A DNA stretch of 64,000 nucleotides from an uncultured Saprospiraceae bacterium. Lineage in GTDB: Bacteria > Bacteroidota > Bacteroidia > Chitinophagales > Saprospiraceae. The notes beneath the pieces are model-generated. The model did not search any database and was not told where the DNA came from. It saw only the letters and a program-made list of their open reading frames with translations. Positions 36,093 to 45,095 of this stretch are shown here, one piece after another (within the stretch, counting starts at the first letter, position 1; each line of letters begins with the position of its first letter). A program made the position numbers and the translations under genes. The stretch lies in contig CALLWB010000002.1 in assembly GCA_938016265.1 (NCBI GenBank), positions 1 to 64,000 on the forward strand, read 5' to 3'.

Positions 36093-38522
36093 ATGTCCAA
36101 ACTACTAGACAGACAATTGAGGAAAAATGACTGCGGAATAAGCGCAGTAAAAACAGTATGCAACATTCTGAATGTGGATATTGATCGACGTGCTATAGAA
36201 GACGATATCTATATTGCAGAAGAAGGATCCTCCTTGGGTAGTTTAAACAAGTTTTTTAATAATTATGGATTTGAAACCGCTTATAAGCTAATTGACTTAA
36301 ATACCATCAATGGTAATCAAGCGGATTTAAACGAAATGTTCCCATGTATTGTTCCTGTTAAAGGAAAAAAAGGACTTCACTATATCGTCATAAATAGCTT
36401 GAAGAAATACAAGTTTAAAGTCTTTGATCCAGGTAAAAAAAGACCTTACGAACTATCTGTTGAAGAATTAAAGTCGAAAGTAGTTTTTAACAGCTCTGCT
36501 GTGGACTTCATCGATGTAAAAGATTCGCTCAAGTTTCAAGTAGATAAGTACCTTACGGAATATAAGATTTCGCTTCCTACAAAACCAAATGAAGGCCAAC
36601 TAGTCGAACTCTTTAACAAGCTAGCCTATTTTTCCTACATTGATGAAAAGTTTGGGTTTAAGGATAAAACGGCAGGTCAGAACTTCTTGAAAGATTTGAT
36701 TTTTCATCAGGAGCTAAAGCATATCCCTAAACATTTTGAGGAGGTTGTTTTTGAAAAGAATAAACTAAAATTTAAGGCGCCGGTTTTTTTATCCATAAAA
36801 AAGACGGAAGAAACAAAAGAAGTCAAAGGTAGCTCCTCTGAAAACGTGTATTGGACGCTATTTAAAACAATTGGATCGATCAAGTCTATTTGGTTTATTT
36901 TTCTGTTTACAACCATTCTGGCGTCCATGATTTCCTATGTAGCGGTTTTTATCAATCAAATTTTGATCGATCATATCTTGCCTACCTATCAGCTCAATAT
37001 GCTGAGAGCGTTTGCATTTGGAGTAGGAATTTTTTACTTGGTGGAAATGGCATTCATGATCTATAGAAAATTTGTTTCTATCCATCTTTCCATTGCTTTC
37101 GATAGATATTTCATGAAGGTTTTTGACGATAAACTGACTAACTTTTCCATTCGTTTTCTTCAAAGTTATCGGCGTGGAGATTTGACCGAAAGGTTACGGG
37201 ATAGTTTGAAATTGAAGTCTTTTTTTACTAGGCATTTTACCAGTGTCATTGTTGATGTGATAATAGCATTAACATCTATGTTTTTCCTGTTTATGATCAA
37301 CTGGAAACTGAGTCTGCTTGTACTTGTTGTCTTAGTTTTGTTTACCGGATTGTTTTACATTTTTACACCAATTATTGCAGATCTTGAACGACAACGGTAT
37401 TCCAAAAAGGCTGATTTCATGTCGAAATTTATCGAAAAGATCGAAGGCATTCAGACGATAAAAGCGATGGGGTTGGAACAGCATTCCAGCAACCAAATTC
37501 TTTCTAGTATTGATGATTTAATTTTGGTGCAAACCAAGTCAAAATACGTTGGGCTTATCAATTCTGTTTTGACAAAACTCATCACGACGTTTGCCGCACT
37601 TTCTATTCTTATTCTAACTGCCAGAGAAATGATTGTTTTCAATTCAATTACCTTAGGAATGATCATTACCTTCTTAGCATTATCTAACAAAATTTTTAGA
37701 GCATTTGGTAAACTCCTAGAGAAGAATCTAGTTATACAGGAACATAAAGTTATACTAAAACGATTTCTTTCCTTTGAGGAAAATTCGCTTAACCCAAATG
37801 AGGAAATAAGAGAAGCAACAGTCCGAGCGAACAATCAAAATGAGATAAGAAAATTTGAATTTAAGGACTTAAACTTAGAAGACGTTTCTTTTTCCTACAA
37901 TGATGAGAAGAACATTGTAAAAGACGTGAATCTAAAGATTTCTAGAAATGATAAAGTACTCATTCAAGGCAAGAATGGATCCGGCAAGTCTACGCTTTGC
38001 AAAATATTAGGCCTGCTCTATAAACCGACTAGTGGGGAAATTCTATTAAATGATATTCACACCAGTCTTTATAACCAAAAGAAACTAAGAGAGAAGATTG
38101 TCTTTGTTTCTGGAGAGGATATTCTGTTTAATGAAACCTTAATGTTTAATATCTCCTTTGGTAAACAAATCGACATGGAGACTTTTATTCGCTATTGCAA
38201 ACAACTAGAACTTTACGATTTTATTGTCAAGCGGCCAGGGGGATTTGATTTTATGATTTACGAGAATGGTAAAAATCTATCCACTGGACAACGAAAGAAA
38301 GTATTACTTTTAAGGGCTTTAATGACCAAGTCACACCTCCTTATTTTGGATGAAATCTTCAATGGAATGGATAAAGGGTCAAAGGCAAAAGCAGAATCAC
38401 TAATCAATTCAATAAAGGATAGAACCTTCCTCATTATTTCACATATGGACGCAGAGGGCATAATGTTTAACAAAAAATTCGAAATAAAAAATGGCTTATT
38501 ACTCGATAAACAGACCAAGTAG
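36093..38522 (+). CDS. C39 peptidase-containing ABC exporter
   Basis: 809 residues with three parts. Residues 1-125: C39 peptidase with Q8, C14 (NDCGISAVK), H96 (LHYIVI) and D112 (FDPGKK), i.e. complete catalytic set. Residues about 260-540: exporter membrane domain with about six helices. Residues about 590-805: ATPase with Walker A GKNGSGKST, signature LSTGQRKKVLLLRAL and Walker B LLILDEIF. An insert of about 130 residues between the peptidase and membrane domains (125-255) is longer than in typical bacteriocin exporters. Proteins of this kind cut the leader after a double-glycine-type site and export the core peptide. It starts 5 bases after the kinase stop and overlaps the next gene by 32 bases. 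Confidence 0.95.
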   Translation: MSKLLDRQLRKNDCGISAVKTVCNILNVDIDRRAIEDDIYIAEEGSSLGSLNKFFNNYGFETAYKLIDLNTINGNQADLNEMFPCIVPVKGKKGLHYIVINSLKKYKFKVFDPGKKRPYELSVEELKSKVVFNSSAVDFIDVKDSLKFQVDKYLTEYKISLPTKPNEGQLVELFNKLAYFSYIDEKFGFKDKTAGQNFLKDLIFHQELKHIPKHFEEVVFEKNKLKFKAPVFLSIKKTEETKEVKGSSSENVYWTLFKTIGSIKSIWFIFLFTTILASMISYVAVFINQILIDHILPTYQLNMLRAFAFGVGIFYLVEMAFMIYRKFVSIHLSIAFDRYFMKVFDDKLTNFSIRFLQSYRRGDLTERLRDSLKLKSFFTRHFTSVIVDVIIALTSMFFLFMINWKLSLLVLVVLVLFTGLFYIFTPIIADLERQRYSKKADFMSKFIEKIEGIQTIKAMGLEQHSSNQILSSIDDLILVQTKSKYVGLINSVLTKLITTFAALSILILTAREMIVFNSITLGMIITFLALSNKIFRAFGKLLEKNLVIQEHKVILKRFLSFEENSLNPNEEIREATVRANNQNEIRKFEFKDLNLEDVSFSYNDEKNIVKDVNLKISRNDKVLIQGKNGSGKSTLCKILGLLYKPTSGEILLNDIHTSLYNQKKLREKIVFVSGEDILFNETLMFNISFGKQIDMETFIRYCKQLELYDFIVKRPGGFDFMIYENGKNLSTGQRKKVLLLRALMTKSHLLILDEIFNGMDKGSKAKAESLINSIKDRTFLIISHMDAEGIMFNKKFEIKNGLLLDKQTK

Positions 38523-39744
38523 TCATAAGTTAATTAAAACTTTATTTCTCATTTTTTTTATGGCTACTATTTTGGTATTTTTTCTACTATTTACCTTAAA
38601 AGTAAATATTACCGCTGAAGCATCTAGTGGCGAAATAGTTGCTGGTAATACACCTGTCAAGTATTTAGCTCCTATGGAGTGTCAAATCGAAAAAGTACTT
38701 GTAAAAGAGGGAACACAAGTCAAAATAGGAGACACCTTGGTTATCCTGAGCAACAGAAAGTTGGACGAAGACATTCAAAATACAGAAAGTAGCCTGAATG
38801 CCGTAACCACCAATTTGAATTTTTACAAGCGTCAACTAAACAACCTCCAACAAAAAATCAGTAAAGAAAAACAAGCTCAAGGTTTTGTCGACGAACAATT
38901 CAAAACAAAAGACTCTGGACAACAACTAGAATTGGAAAACATCCAAAACCAATTTCGCGTCCTTCAGGATAAATTTGAAGTGAGCAAAAAAAATCTCGCA
39001 CAAAACGCTGAATTACTCGAGAAAGGGGGAATCAGTAAACGAGAATACGAAAACCAGTACCAAGCATATTTGGATGAAGTTAACAAGATCAATCAGGCTA
39101 AGAATGAGCTTAATACGCGCCTTTCAGCGAAAAACGAAGCGAAATCAACCATGGAGCTAAAAATTAATGATCGGAATATCAATGTCCTCAACCTCGAATC
39201 TGAATTTATCAATCAACAAAATGTCCTTCAAAAGGAATTGCTCCAAAAAGAACAGTTAAAGGCAACACTGCAAACTCTTAGAGAACAAAAGAATCAGCTA
39301 GTCATCATTGCTGACAAACTAGGTTATGTAGTCGATTTGTTTAACTCAAACAATGAAGTTAATTTTCTACAGAAAAATACTAAAATACTATACCTATCGC
39401 CAAATACAGGACAACAGTTTTATGCAAAATTAGCGATTAAGGAAAGTGAAATAAGAAACATTAAACCCGGCCTGCCTGTCCACATAAAGCTCAAGGCATA
39501 CAATCATTATCAATTTGGTATTATAAAAGGGGAGATACAACATGTGGACAAGAAGTATCCAAACAACAAATCTGAACCCGATAATAGTAAGGATCAATTT
39601 TATGTCATCGCAACGATCCCAGAGCAAGAAGCACAGAAGATAAAACTTAAAAACGGGTTTAAAATTAGTGGCGAAATCATCTTAGAGGAAGTCACTTTAT
39701 CAAAATTTATCCTAAATTCCCTTTTTCGTAAAATAAACAACTAA
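38491..39744 (+). CDS. HlyD-family periplasmic adaptor
   Basis: 417 residues. One N-terminal membrane anchor (about residues 14-36), a lipoyl/barrel-sandwich half (YLAPMECQIEKVLVKEGTQV), a long Gln/Lys-rich coiled-coil hairpin (about 90-280) and a second barrel half with the C-terminal beta-barrel. This is the membrane-fusion protein that links an inner-membrane exporter to an outer-membrane channel in type I secretion. It starts inside the exporter gene (32-base overlap), which points to translational coupling; a downstream ATG at 38560 would cut the membrane anchor and is unlikely. Confidence 0.92.
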   Translation: MAYYSINRPSSHKLIKTLFLIFFMATILVFFLLFTLKVNITAEASSGEIVAGNTPVKYLAPMECQIEKVLVKEGTQVKIGDTLVILSNRKLDEDIQNTESSLNAVTTNLNFYKRQLNNLQQKISKEKQAQGFVDEQFKTKDSGQQLELENIQNQFRVLQDKFEVSKKNLAQNAELLEKGGISKREYENQYQAYLDEVNKINQAKNELNTRLSAKNEAKSTMELKINDRNINVLNLESEFINQQNVLQKELLQKEQLKATLQTLREQKNQLVIIADKLGYVVDLFNSNNEVNFLQKNTKILYLSPNTGQQFYAKLAIKESEIRNIKPGLPVHIKLKAYNHYQFGIIKGEIQHVDKKYPNNKSEPDNSKDQFYVIATIPEQEAQKIKLKNGFKISGEIILEEVTLSKFILNSLFRKINN

Positions 39745-39746
39745 AC

Positions 39747-41117
39747 GTGATAAAAAAAGCTAACAGGCATATCTCAATTTCTAGAATCCACCAAGCGGTG
39801 CCTGGTGTTCAGTATGTTTTATGCTGTTTGCTCTTTTTGTTTAGTCAGCTAGGTTCTTCCCAACAAGTCCTTTCCTTGTCGCAGGCGGTTCAACTTGGCT
39901 TGAATAATAACTTTGACATCAAGCTCTCCAAGTTAGAATTGCAATCTGTCCAAAATCAAGTAAATATCAAAGTACCGGAAGGCATACCAAGTATCAGATT
40001 AAAACTAGACCAGATCAATCGAGCCAGTTTTGACGGTTCTCCTACATCCTTTGTAGATGGTAACTACACAAAGAATGAAATCAGTGGCGGCATCGATCTC
40101 GATTGGGTCTTATTTCACGGCTACAAAGTAAGAATCAATAGAACAAGACTGACTGAATTGGAAAACCAGGGTAATGGGAATCTTCAAATCGTTATAGAAA
40201 ATTCTGTATCTGCAATTGTGCTGGCTTATTACAAAGCATTAATCGAAAAAGAAAAATTAGAGTTCAGGAATGAAGTTGCCTCCTTTTCCATAGAAAAGTA
40301 TGAGAATGCCAGACTTAAGTACAACTATGGTGAAATAAGTAAATTTGATCTCTTCAACTTTCAAGACGCACAGTTGAGAGATTCTGTTAGCTTGATGATT
40401 CAGGCAAATAACTACAAAGAGGCTACGACCTTACTAAAGACCTTGATCGGAATTGATAAATTTGAAGAAATTGTCCTCTCTGACAATTTAGAGTTTGCAC
40501 TCAACAGTTATGACTACGCTGTACTAAAACGCAAAATGGTCTTCTCTAATCAAGAAATTAGAAATCAGCTCGTTAATATCAGACTTCAAGAAAGCATCAC
40601 CCAATTGGCCAAAGCAGAGCTAATGCCAAGGGTCTCCTTGAGAAGTGGGATAAGCGAAGAATTGAGCAGCTCCAAATTTTCTGGTGATGAAAGAAGAGAA
40701 GCTGGTGCCGTATTTGATTCCTATCTTAATTTCTCCCTTAGCTACCAGTTGTTTAACAAGCGTGACATGAACCTGAAAATTCAGAAAGAACAAATGAACA
40801 GGCACTACCTGTGGCATCAAAAGGAAACCCTGATCTCTCTATTAGAGGAAAGACTTAAAGTCAACTTTGACAAATACAACACCTACACTACGATCATTCA
40901 GATGGGAGAAAGAGTTGAAGCTAATCTCGAAAAAAATCTTGATATCGCAGCTTCTCGGTTCGAATCCGGTATTTCCTCCTTCCTAGAACTTAGAGACGTT
41001 CAAGTGAGACTTATTGAATCTAAATTAGACCTACTTGAAGCCGTTTTTGAGTTGAAAGTCGCCGAAACTGAAATTATTAGATTGACAGGGGGGATTTTGA
41101 AAACCTATGAAAAATAA
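39747..41117 (+). CDS. TolC-family outer-membrane efflux channel
   Basis: 456 residues. The reading frame begins with GTG at 39747, two bases after the stop of the adaptor gene; another GTG at 39798 in front of VQYVLCCLLFLF would give a more compact signal peptide and is a fair alternative. After the signal peptide (ends near GSSQ) comes the TolC pattern LSLSQAVQLGLNNNFDIKLSKLEL, long alpha-helical segments, and the second half repeat NLEKNLDIAASRFESGISSFLELRDVQ. It completes a C39-ABC / HlyD / TolC export route from the cytoplasm to the outside for the serine-rich peptide. Confidence 0.92.
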   Translation: MIKKANRHISISRIHQAVPGVQYVLCCLLFLFSQLGSSQQVLSLSQAVQLGLNNNFDIKLSKLELQSVQNQVNIKVPEGIPSIRLKLDQINRASFDGSPTSFVDGNYTKNEISGGIDLDWVLFHGYKVRINRTRLTELENQGNGNLQIVIENSVSAIVLAYYKALIEKEKLEFRNEVASFSIEKYENARLKYNYGEISKFDLFNFQDAQLRDSVSLMIQANNYKEATTLLKTLIGIDKFEEIVLSDNLEFALNSYDYAVLKRKMVFSNQEIRNQLVNIRLQESITQLAKAELMPRVSLRSGISEELSSSKFSGDERREAGAVFDSYLNFSLSYQLFNKRDMNLKIQKEQMNRHYLWHQKETLISLLEERLKVNFDKYNTYTTIIQMGERVEANLEKNLDIAASRFESGISSFLELRDVQVRLIESKLDLLEAVFELKVAETEIIRLTGGILKTYEK

Positions 41118-41216
41118 GTTAGATCAGATGCAGAGAAGCTACTAGAATTAAGGTCTCAATTTTATCTAGGACTGTAGTAACTCAATACTGGAACTAATTT
41201 TGCTGCTTACTTGCTG

Positions 41217-41810
41217 ATGAAAACGACTTTCCTTATTTGCTTTTTTCTATTGGTGGTATCTGTTGGCATGGATGCACAGGTAATACGCAATCCTTCTTTT
41301 GAAGGAAACAAAGGTGCGTCTACTATTCCACCAGAATGGGAGCGAACCATAGTAGGCAGCACACCTGATATCCAACCAGGATACTGGGGCGTGACAGCGC
41401 TGCCTGCCGATGGTAAGACGTACATCAGCCTGATTACAAGGGGGCATGATTACGTTACCCCAAACACCAGAGAGTCCGTTCAACAAAAATTAACGCTACC
41501 GCTCAAAAAAGAAGTAGCTTACCAATATTCCATTGACCTGGCTCGGTCTGCTAGCTTTTATTCTTCCAATGATCGATTTGAAAACCCTGTTTTTCTAAGA
41601 GTTTATGGACATAACGGAAATTTGGAGGAAAGAGAATTATTATGGGAATCAAAACCAATAAAACACGAATCCTGGAAACAGTATCCTTTCATAGCACAAC
41701 CTGAAAAAAATTCCTATCAATATATTTATTTAGAAGTATTCAGTCCCAATGCACCTTCTAAGTCCGGGAATTTGTTGTTGGACAATTTTTACTTTTATCC
41801 AACGACGTAG
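41217..41810 (+). CDS. Small secreted protein of galactose-binding-like type
   Basis: 197 residues from the ATG at 41217; the frame is open from a TTG six bases earlier. Signal peptide MKTTFLICFFLLVVSVGMDAQ. The mature part begins VIRNPSFEGNKGASTIPPEWER and ends LLLDNFYFYPTT, a layout (named start N-x-S-F-E, jelly-roll strands, final D-N-F/V strand) common to secreted carbohydrate- or calcium-binding jelly-roll domains. No sorting domain. It follows the TolC gene by 99 bases in the same direction, so it may be read through from the peptide locus or be independent; no clear promoter was seen. Function unknown. Confidence 0.75.
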   Translation: MKTTFLICFFLLVVSVGMDAQVIRNPSFEGNKGASTIPPEWERTIVGSTPDIQPGYWGVTALPADGKTYISLITRGHDYVTPNTRESVQQKLTLPLKKEVAYQYSIDLARSASFYSSNDRFENPVFLRVYGHNGNLEERELLWESKPIKHESWKQYPFIAQPEKNSYQYIYLEVFSPNAPSKSGNLLLDNFYFYPTT

Positions 41811-42206
41811 TAATTTGAAAAATGGGTAAATGGCTGAATATTTAACGCAGTGGCGCTGAAGTGCGGAGATTTTTATCGTCCTTGATATTTGTTTTAAATG
41901 CAAAGGTGCAATGGCGCAAAGCCTTTATTGATTGTCATGAATCGAAAATTCAAACATAAAAATATTCACACATTCAAGCATTCTTGCATTCCAACATTGT
42001 TAATATTTTCTTATTCTTCGATATTTTTTGGACGTTCGTCTATAATTTTCATACCTTGTCCATTCATTAGCTTGCGTAAACAAATTGTTACCAAGTACAT
42101 TTCAATAACAATTTCCCCTCTCTCACTTCATATTCAGATTTCATCAATGAATTGGAACTAAATTCACTGAAATTCGTTGTATCAACCAACGCAAAACACG
42201 CTTTGA
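41811..42206 (+). other. Intergenic gap with low-complexity CATTCA motif
   Basis: 396 bases without a credible gene. At 41948-41998 the motif (A)CATTC(A/C)A recurs several times in a row; the open frame across it (41898-42161) encodes an unlikely peptide and is rejected. No terminator or RNA gene seen. Confidence 0.45.
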
Positions 42207-44705
42207 ATGAGAAGTATCCTACTTATTTTTTTGTTGCTATTTATCCAGATAGGTCTGTATTCGCAAGAGTCTTCACCCAAAAAGCAATTGGATGCAGTCC
42301 GAGTATCAGAAGCACCAAAAATTGATGGAAATCTGGATGACCCTGCTTGGATCAGTGCTCCAATTGCGACTGACTTTATACAGTCGACCCCCACCCCAGG
42401 CAATCCGGCCTCCGAAAAAACGGAGGTAAAAATATTGTACGATGATGTGGCTATATACATTGGCGCCTATATGCATGATGTGGCTGGCGATAGCATATTC
42501 AAATCATTATCCAATCGAGATGAACTTAACAATTCATCCTGGTTCGGAATTGTTATTGATTCCTATCAAGACGGAGTCAATGGTGTTGGTTTTATTACGA
42601 CGCCTTATGGTGTTTACATCGACACAAAATATAGTGGTAATGGAGAAGATTTTAACTGGAATGCAGTATGGAAAACAGAAGCCCGAATCGTAGAAGATGG
42701 TTGGATTGTAGAGATGAAAATCCCGTTTTCAGCACTCCGATTTCCCAAGCAGGAAGAACAAACATGGACCGTCAATTTTGGAAGACGGATACAACGAAAA
42801 GGGGAACAGCTTTGGTGGAGCCCACTCAATCCCGAAATCAGCGGATTTTTTAATCAAGCTGGAGAATTGAATGGTATTAAAAATATAGAATCGCCCTTTA
42901 GATTATTCCTATTTCCTTATGTTTCTGGTGTGTTGGAACATTTCCCATATGATGACCCTGACCTCAAAAACACGACCAATAACTTTAATTTAGGAATGGA
43001 TATTAAGTACGGGATCAATGATGCCTTTACACTAGACATGACGCTAGTCCCCGATTTTGGTCAGGCACAATCGGACAATCAAGTATTGAACCTTTCCCCT
43101 TTTGAAGTACAGTTTGATGAAAATCGGCAGTTTTTCACAGAAGGGACTGAGTTGTTTAGCAAGGCGGGACTTTTTTATTCTAGGCGAGTTGGTGGTAGTC
43201 CGGTGAGAAGGAATGTGGTATCGGACGAGCTCAAAGACCATGAAACGATCAAGTCCAATCCAAGAGATACGCGATTATTAAATTCGACTAAAGTCTCTGG
43301 AAGAACCAAAGGCGGAATGGGGATTGGCGTGTTTAATGCCATTAGTGCTCCGACTCACGCTGTTGTCCAGGATTCAATTTCTGATACAGAACGGAGGGTG
43401 CTCACCGATCCACTAACCAATTATAATGTGTTTGTGCTAGATCAAAGCTTACCGAACAATTCATTTTTGTCTTTGGTGAATACCAATGTTTGGAGAGATG
43501 GCAATTTGCCGGAAGCTTACGAGGCAAATGTATCTGCAGTTGTTTATGATTTTAATACTAAAGGCAACAAATTTGGAGGTTTGGTTGGAGGCGCATTAAG
43601 TCAAAAATACACAGATGGTTTTAATTCACCTGATCTAGGATATGCTCACGTCATGCGTGCAGGAAAACAAAGTGGAAATTTCCAATACAATGCCTGGCAT
43701 GAGATCAAATCGAAAACATACGACATCAATGATCTAGGCTTTCAAAGAAGGAACAATATACAAAACTATGGAGGAGGAGTTCGTTATAATTTTTACAAAG
43801 GATTTGGAAAAAAAGTACGCGCTCAATACAATGGATTGCGATTTAACTACAATCGCTTGATGTCACCAAACCTTCATGAGCAGTTGGAAATAATTGGATA
43901 TTCCAATATCGCTTACAACAATTTTTGGCAACAAGAGGTTTGGTTTTTCTCTTCTCCGGATGCTACTTTTGATCATTATGAAGCTAGAACTGAAGGACAA
44001 TATTATCGCTTTCCAAAGGTTTTGGTCGTTGGCGGTTGGATCAACTCTGATAGTCGAAAACGATTTACGACCAACTTTGAATACGATATCGGATTCACCA
44101 GTGAGAAAAATAGAGTCGGGTATAACTTTGGTGTTCGTCCCAAATATCAATTATCAGAACGATTGACAGTTGGTTTAGAAATGCGGTATTCAAGATACAA
44201 CAATGAAAAAGGGTATGTCAATAAGTTGGACAACGATGATATCATATTTGGACGACGAACAGTGAATGTGCAGTCGAATGTACTGACGGCAAATTATATA
44301 TTTAACAGAAACATGGCGATCAATTTGCGTATGCGCCACTATTGGAGCAGTGCTCGCTATTTTCAGTATTACCAGCTACTGGAAGACGGTAATTTGACAG
44401 AGCGGCCTGATTATTCAGGATTGAATGAAGATAACGAGCCGGAGCACGATGCCAACTACAATGCCTTTAACATTGATCTTGCCTATACCTGGCAGTTTTT
44501 GCCTGGTAGTGAATTGAGTCTGGTTTGGAAAAATGCGATATTAGACTATGACAATACGATCGTAAAGGGATATTTTCCTAATCTCGGAAATACAGTAACG
44601 TCAGATCAAACAAACAATATCTCCTTGAAAATTCTGTTTTTTGTGGATGCATTATACTTCAAGAAAAATGAAGAAAGAAAGGCGACAAGACAAATGACAA
44701 ACTAA
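42207..44705 (+). CDS. DUF5916 family outer-membrane protein with CBM9-like domain
   Basis: 832 residues with a signal peptide (ends near LYSQ). The N-terminal domain (about residues 30-225) has the pattern of CBM9-like domains that precede DUF5916: VRVSEAPKIDGNLDDPAW, VKILYDDVAIYIGAYMHD, WIVEMKIPFSALRFP. The rest (about 230-832) is the DUF5916 region, with the typical stretch LTLVPDFGQAQSDNQVLNL, FDENRQFFTEGTELF, then alternating strands that look like a large beta-barrel. Members are widespread in Bacteroidota envelopes and of unknown role, perhaps handling peptides or glycans. It is a single gene. Confidence 0.9.
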   Translation: MRSILLIFLLLFIQIGLYSQESSPKKQLDAVRVSEAPKIDGNLDDPAWISAPIATDFIQSTPTPGNPASEKTEVKILYDDVAIYIGAYMHDVAGDSIFKSLSNRDELNNSSWFGIVIDSYQDGVNGVGFITTPYGVYIDTKYSGNGEDFNWNAVWKTEARIVEDGWIVEMKIPFSALRFPKQEEQTWTVNFGRRIQRKGEQLWWSPLNPEISGFFNQAGELNGIKNIESPFRLFLFPYVSGVLEHFPYDDPDLKNTTNNFNLGMDIKYGINDAFTLDMTLVPDFGQAQSDNQVLNLSPFEVQFDENRQFFTEGTELFSKAGLFYSRRVGGSPVRRNVVSDELKDHETIKSNPRDTRLLNSTKVSGRTKGGMGIGVFNAISAPTHAVVQDSISDTERRVLTDPLTNYNVFVLDQSLPNNSFLSLVNTNVWRDGNLPEAYEANVSAVVYDFNTKGNKFGGLVGGALSQKYTDGFNSPDLGYAHVMRAGKQSGNFQYNAWHEIKSKTYDINDLGFQRRNNIQNYGGGVRYNFYKGFGKKVRAQYNGLRFNYNRLMSPNLHEQLEIIGYSNIAYNNFWQQEVWFFSSPDATFDHYEARTEGQYYRFPKVLVVGGWINSDSRKRFTTNFEYDIGFTSEKNRVGYNFGVRPKYQLSERLTVGLEMRYSRYNNEKGYVNKLDNDDIIFGRRTVNVQSNVLTANYIFNRNMAINLRMRHYWSSARYFQYYQLLEDGNLTERPDYSGLNEDNEPEHDANYNAFNIDLAYTWQFLPGSELSLVWKNAILDYDNTIVKGYFPNLGNTVTSDQTNNISLKILFFVDALYFKKNEERKATRQMTN

Positions 44706-44709
44706 CTTA

Positions 44710-44746
44710 AATAAAAAAAGTTTGCCCAAAATAATTTGGGCAAACT
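44710..44746 (-). terminator. Intrinsic terminator reading on the minus strand
   Basis: Perfect 12-base inverted repeat AGTTTGCCCAAA (44719-44730) / TTTGGGCAAACT (44735-44746) with loop ATAA. On the minus strand the stem is followed by seven T (AAAAAAA at 44713-44719 on the plus strand), so it fits transcripts coming from the gene at 45096-46457. On the plus strand no T-run follows, though the stem could still protect the 3' end of the DUF5916 transcript. Confidence 0.75.
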
Positions 44747-45095
44747 AACTCTTCCTGTATCAATAAGGCAAAGGACAGAGTTATACAACATAGCATTAAG
44801 TCTTAGAACTTTAAATGATTAAGGGCTTGGGTAGAAATAATCATCAAAGTAATAAACTGTCCTCTTACCTAGAATTCGTTTGGGTAGATTTCGTGGTTTC
44901 AGAACAATACAAATTTAAGATAGATTACCAGATAAAATAAATCAAATATTTAGACAAAATCCTATTTATTTCCTATCGATTATAATTTCAAACTACAAAT
45001 TTTGCATCAAAAAGTCAAAAAAACAAGGATTTACTAAAAAACCAACACTTTAAAAAATCCTAACTAATTTACAAAAAACATATTCATTGTCAGCT
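44747..45095 (-). other. A/T-rich intergenic gap
   Basis: 349 bases between a terminator and the stop of the next minus-strand gene. Very A/T-rich, with no ORF, repeat or RNA gene that I can support; probably the 3' untranslated region of the minus-strand gene. Confidence 0.4.

Noticed and set aside
41898-42161. 87-codon ORF downstream of the jelly-roll gene
   Set aside because: It translates a low-complexity CATTCA-type stretch (His/Ser/Phe-rich); no signal of real coding.
44710-44746. Terminator for the DUF5916 gene on the plus strand
   Set aside because: No T-run follows the stem in that direction; the T-run is on the minus strand, so the main use should be for the minus-strand gene.
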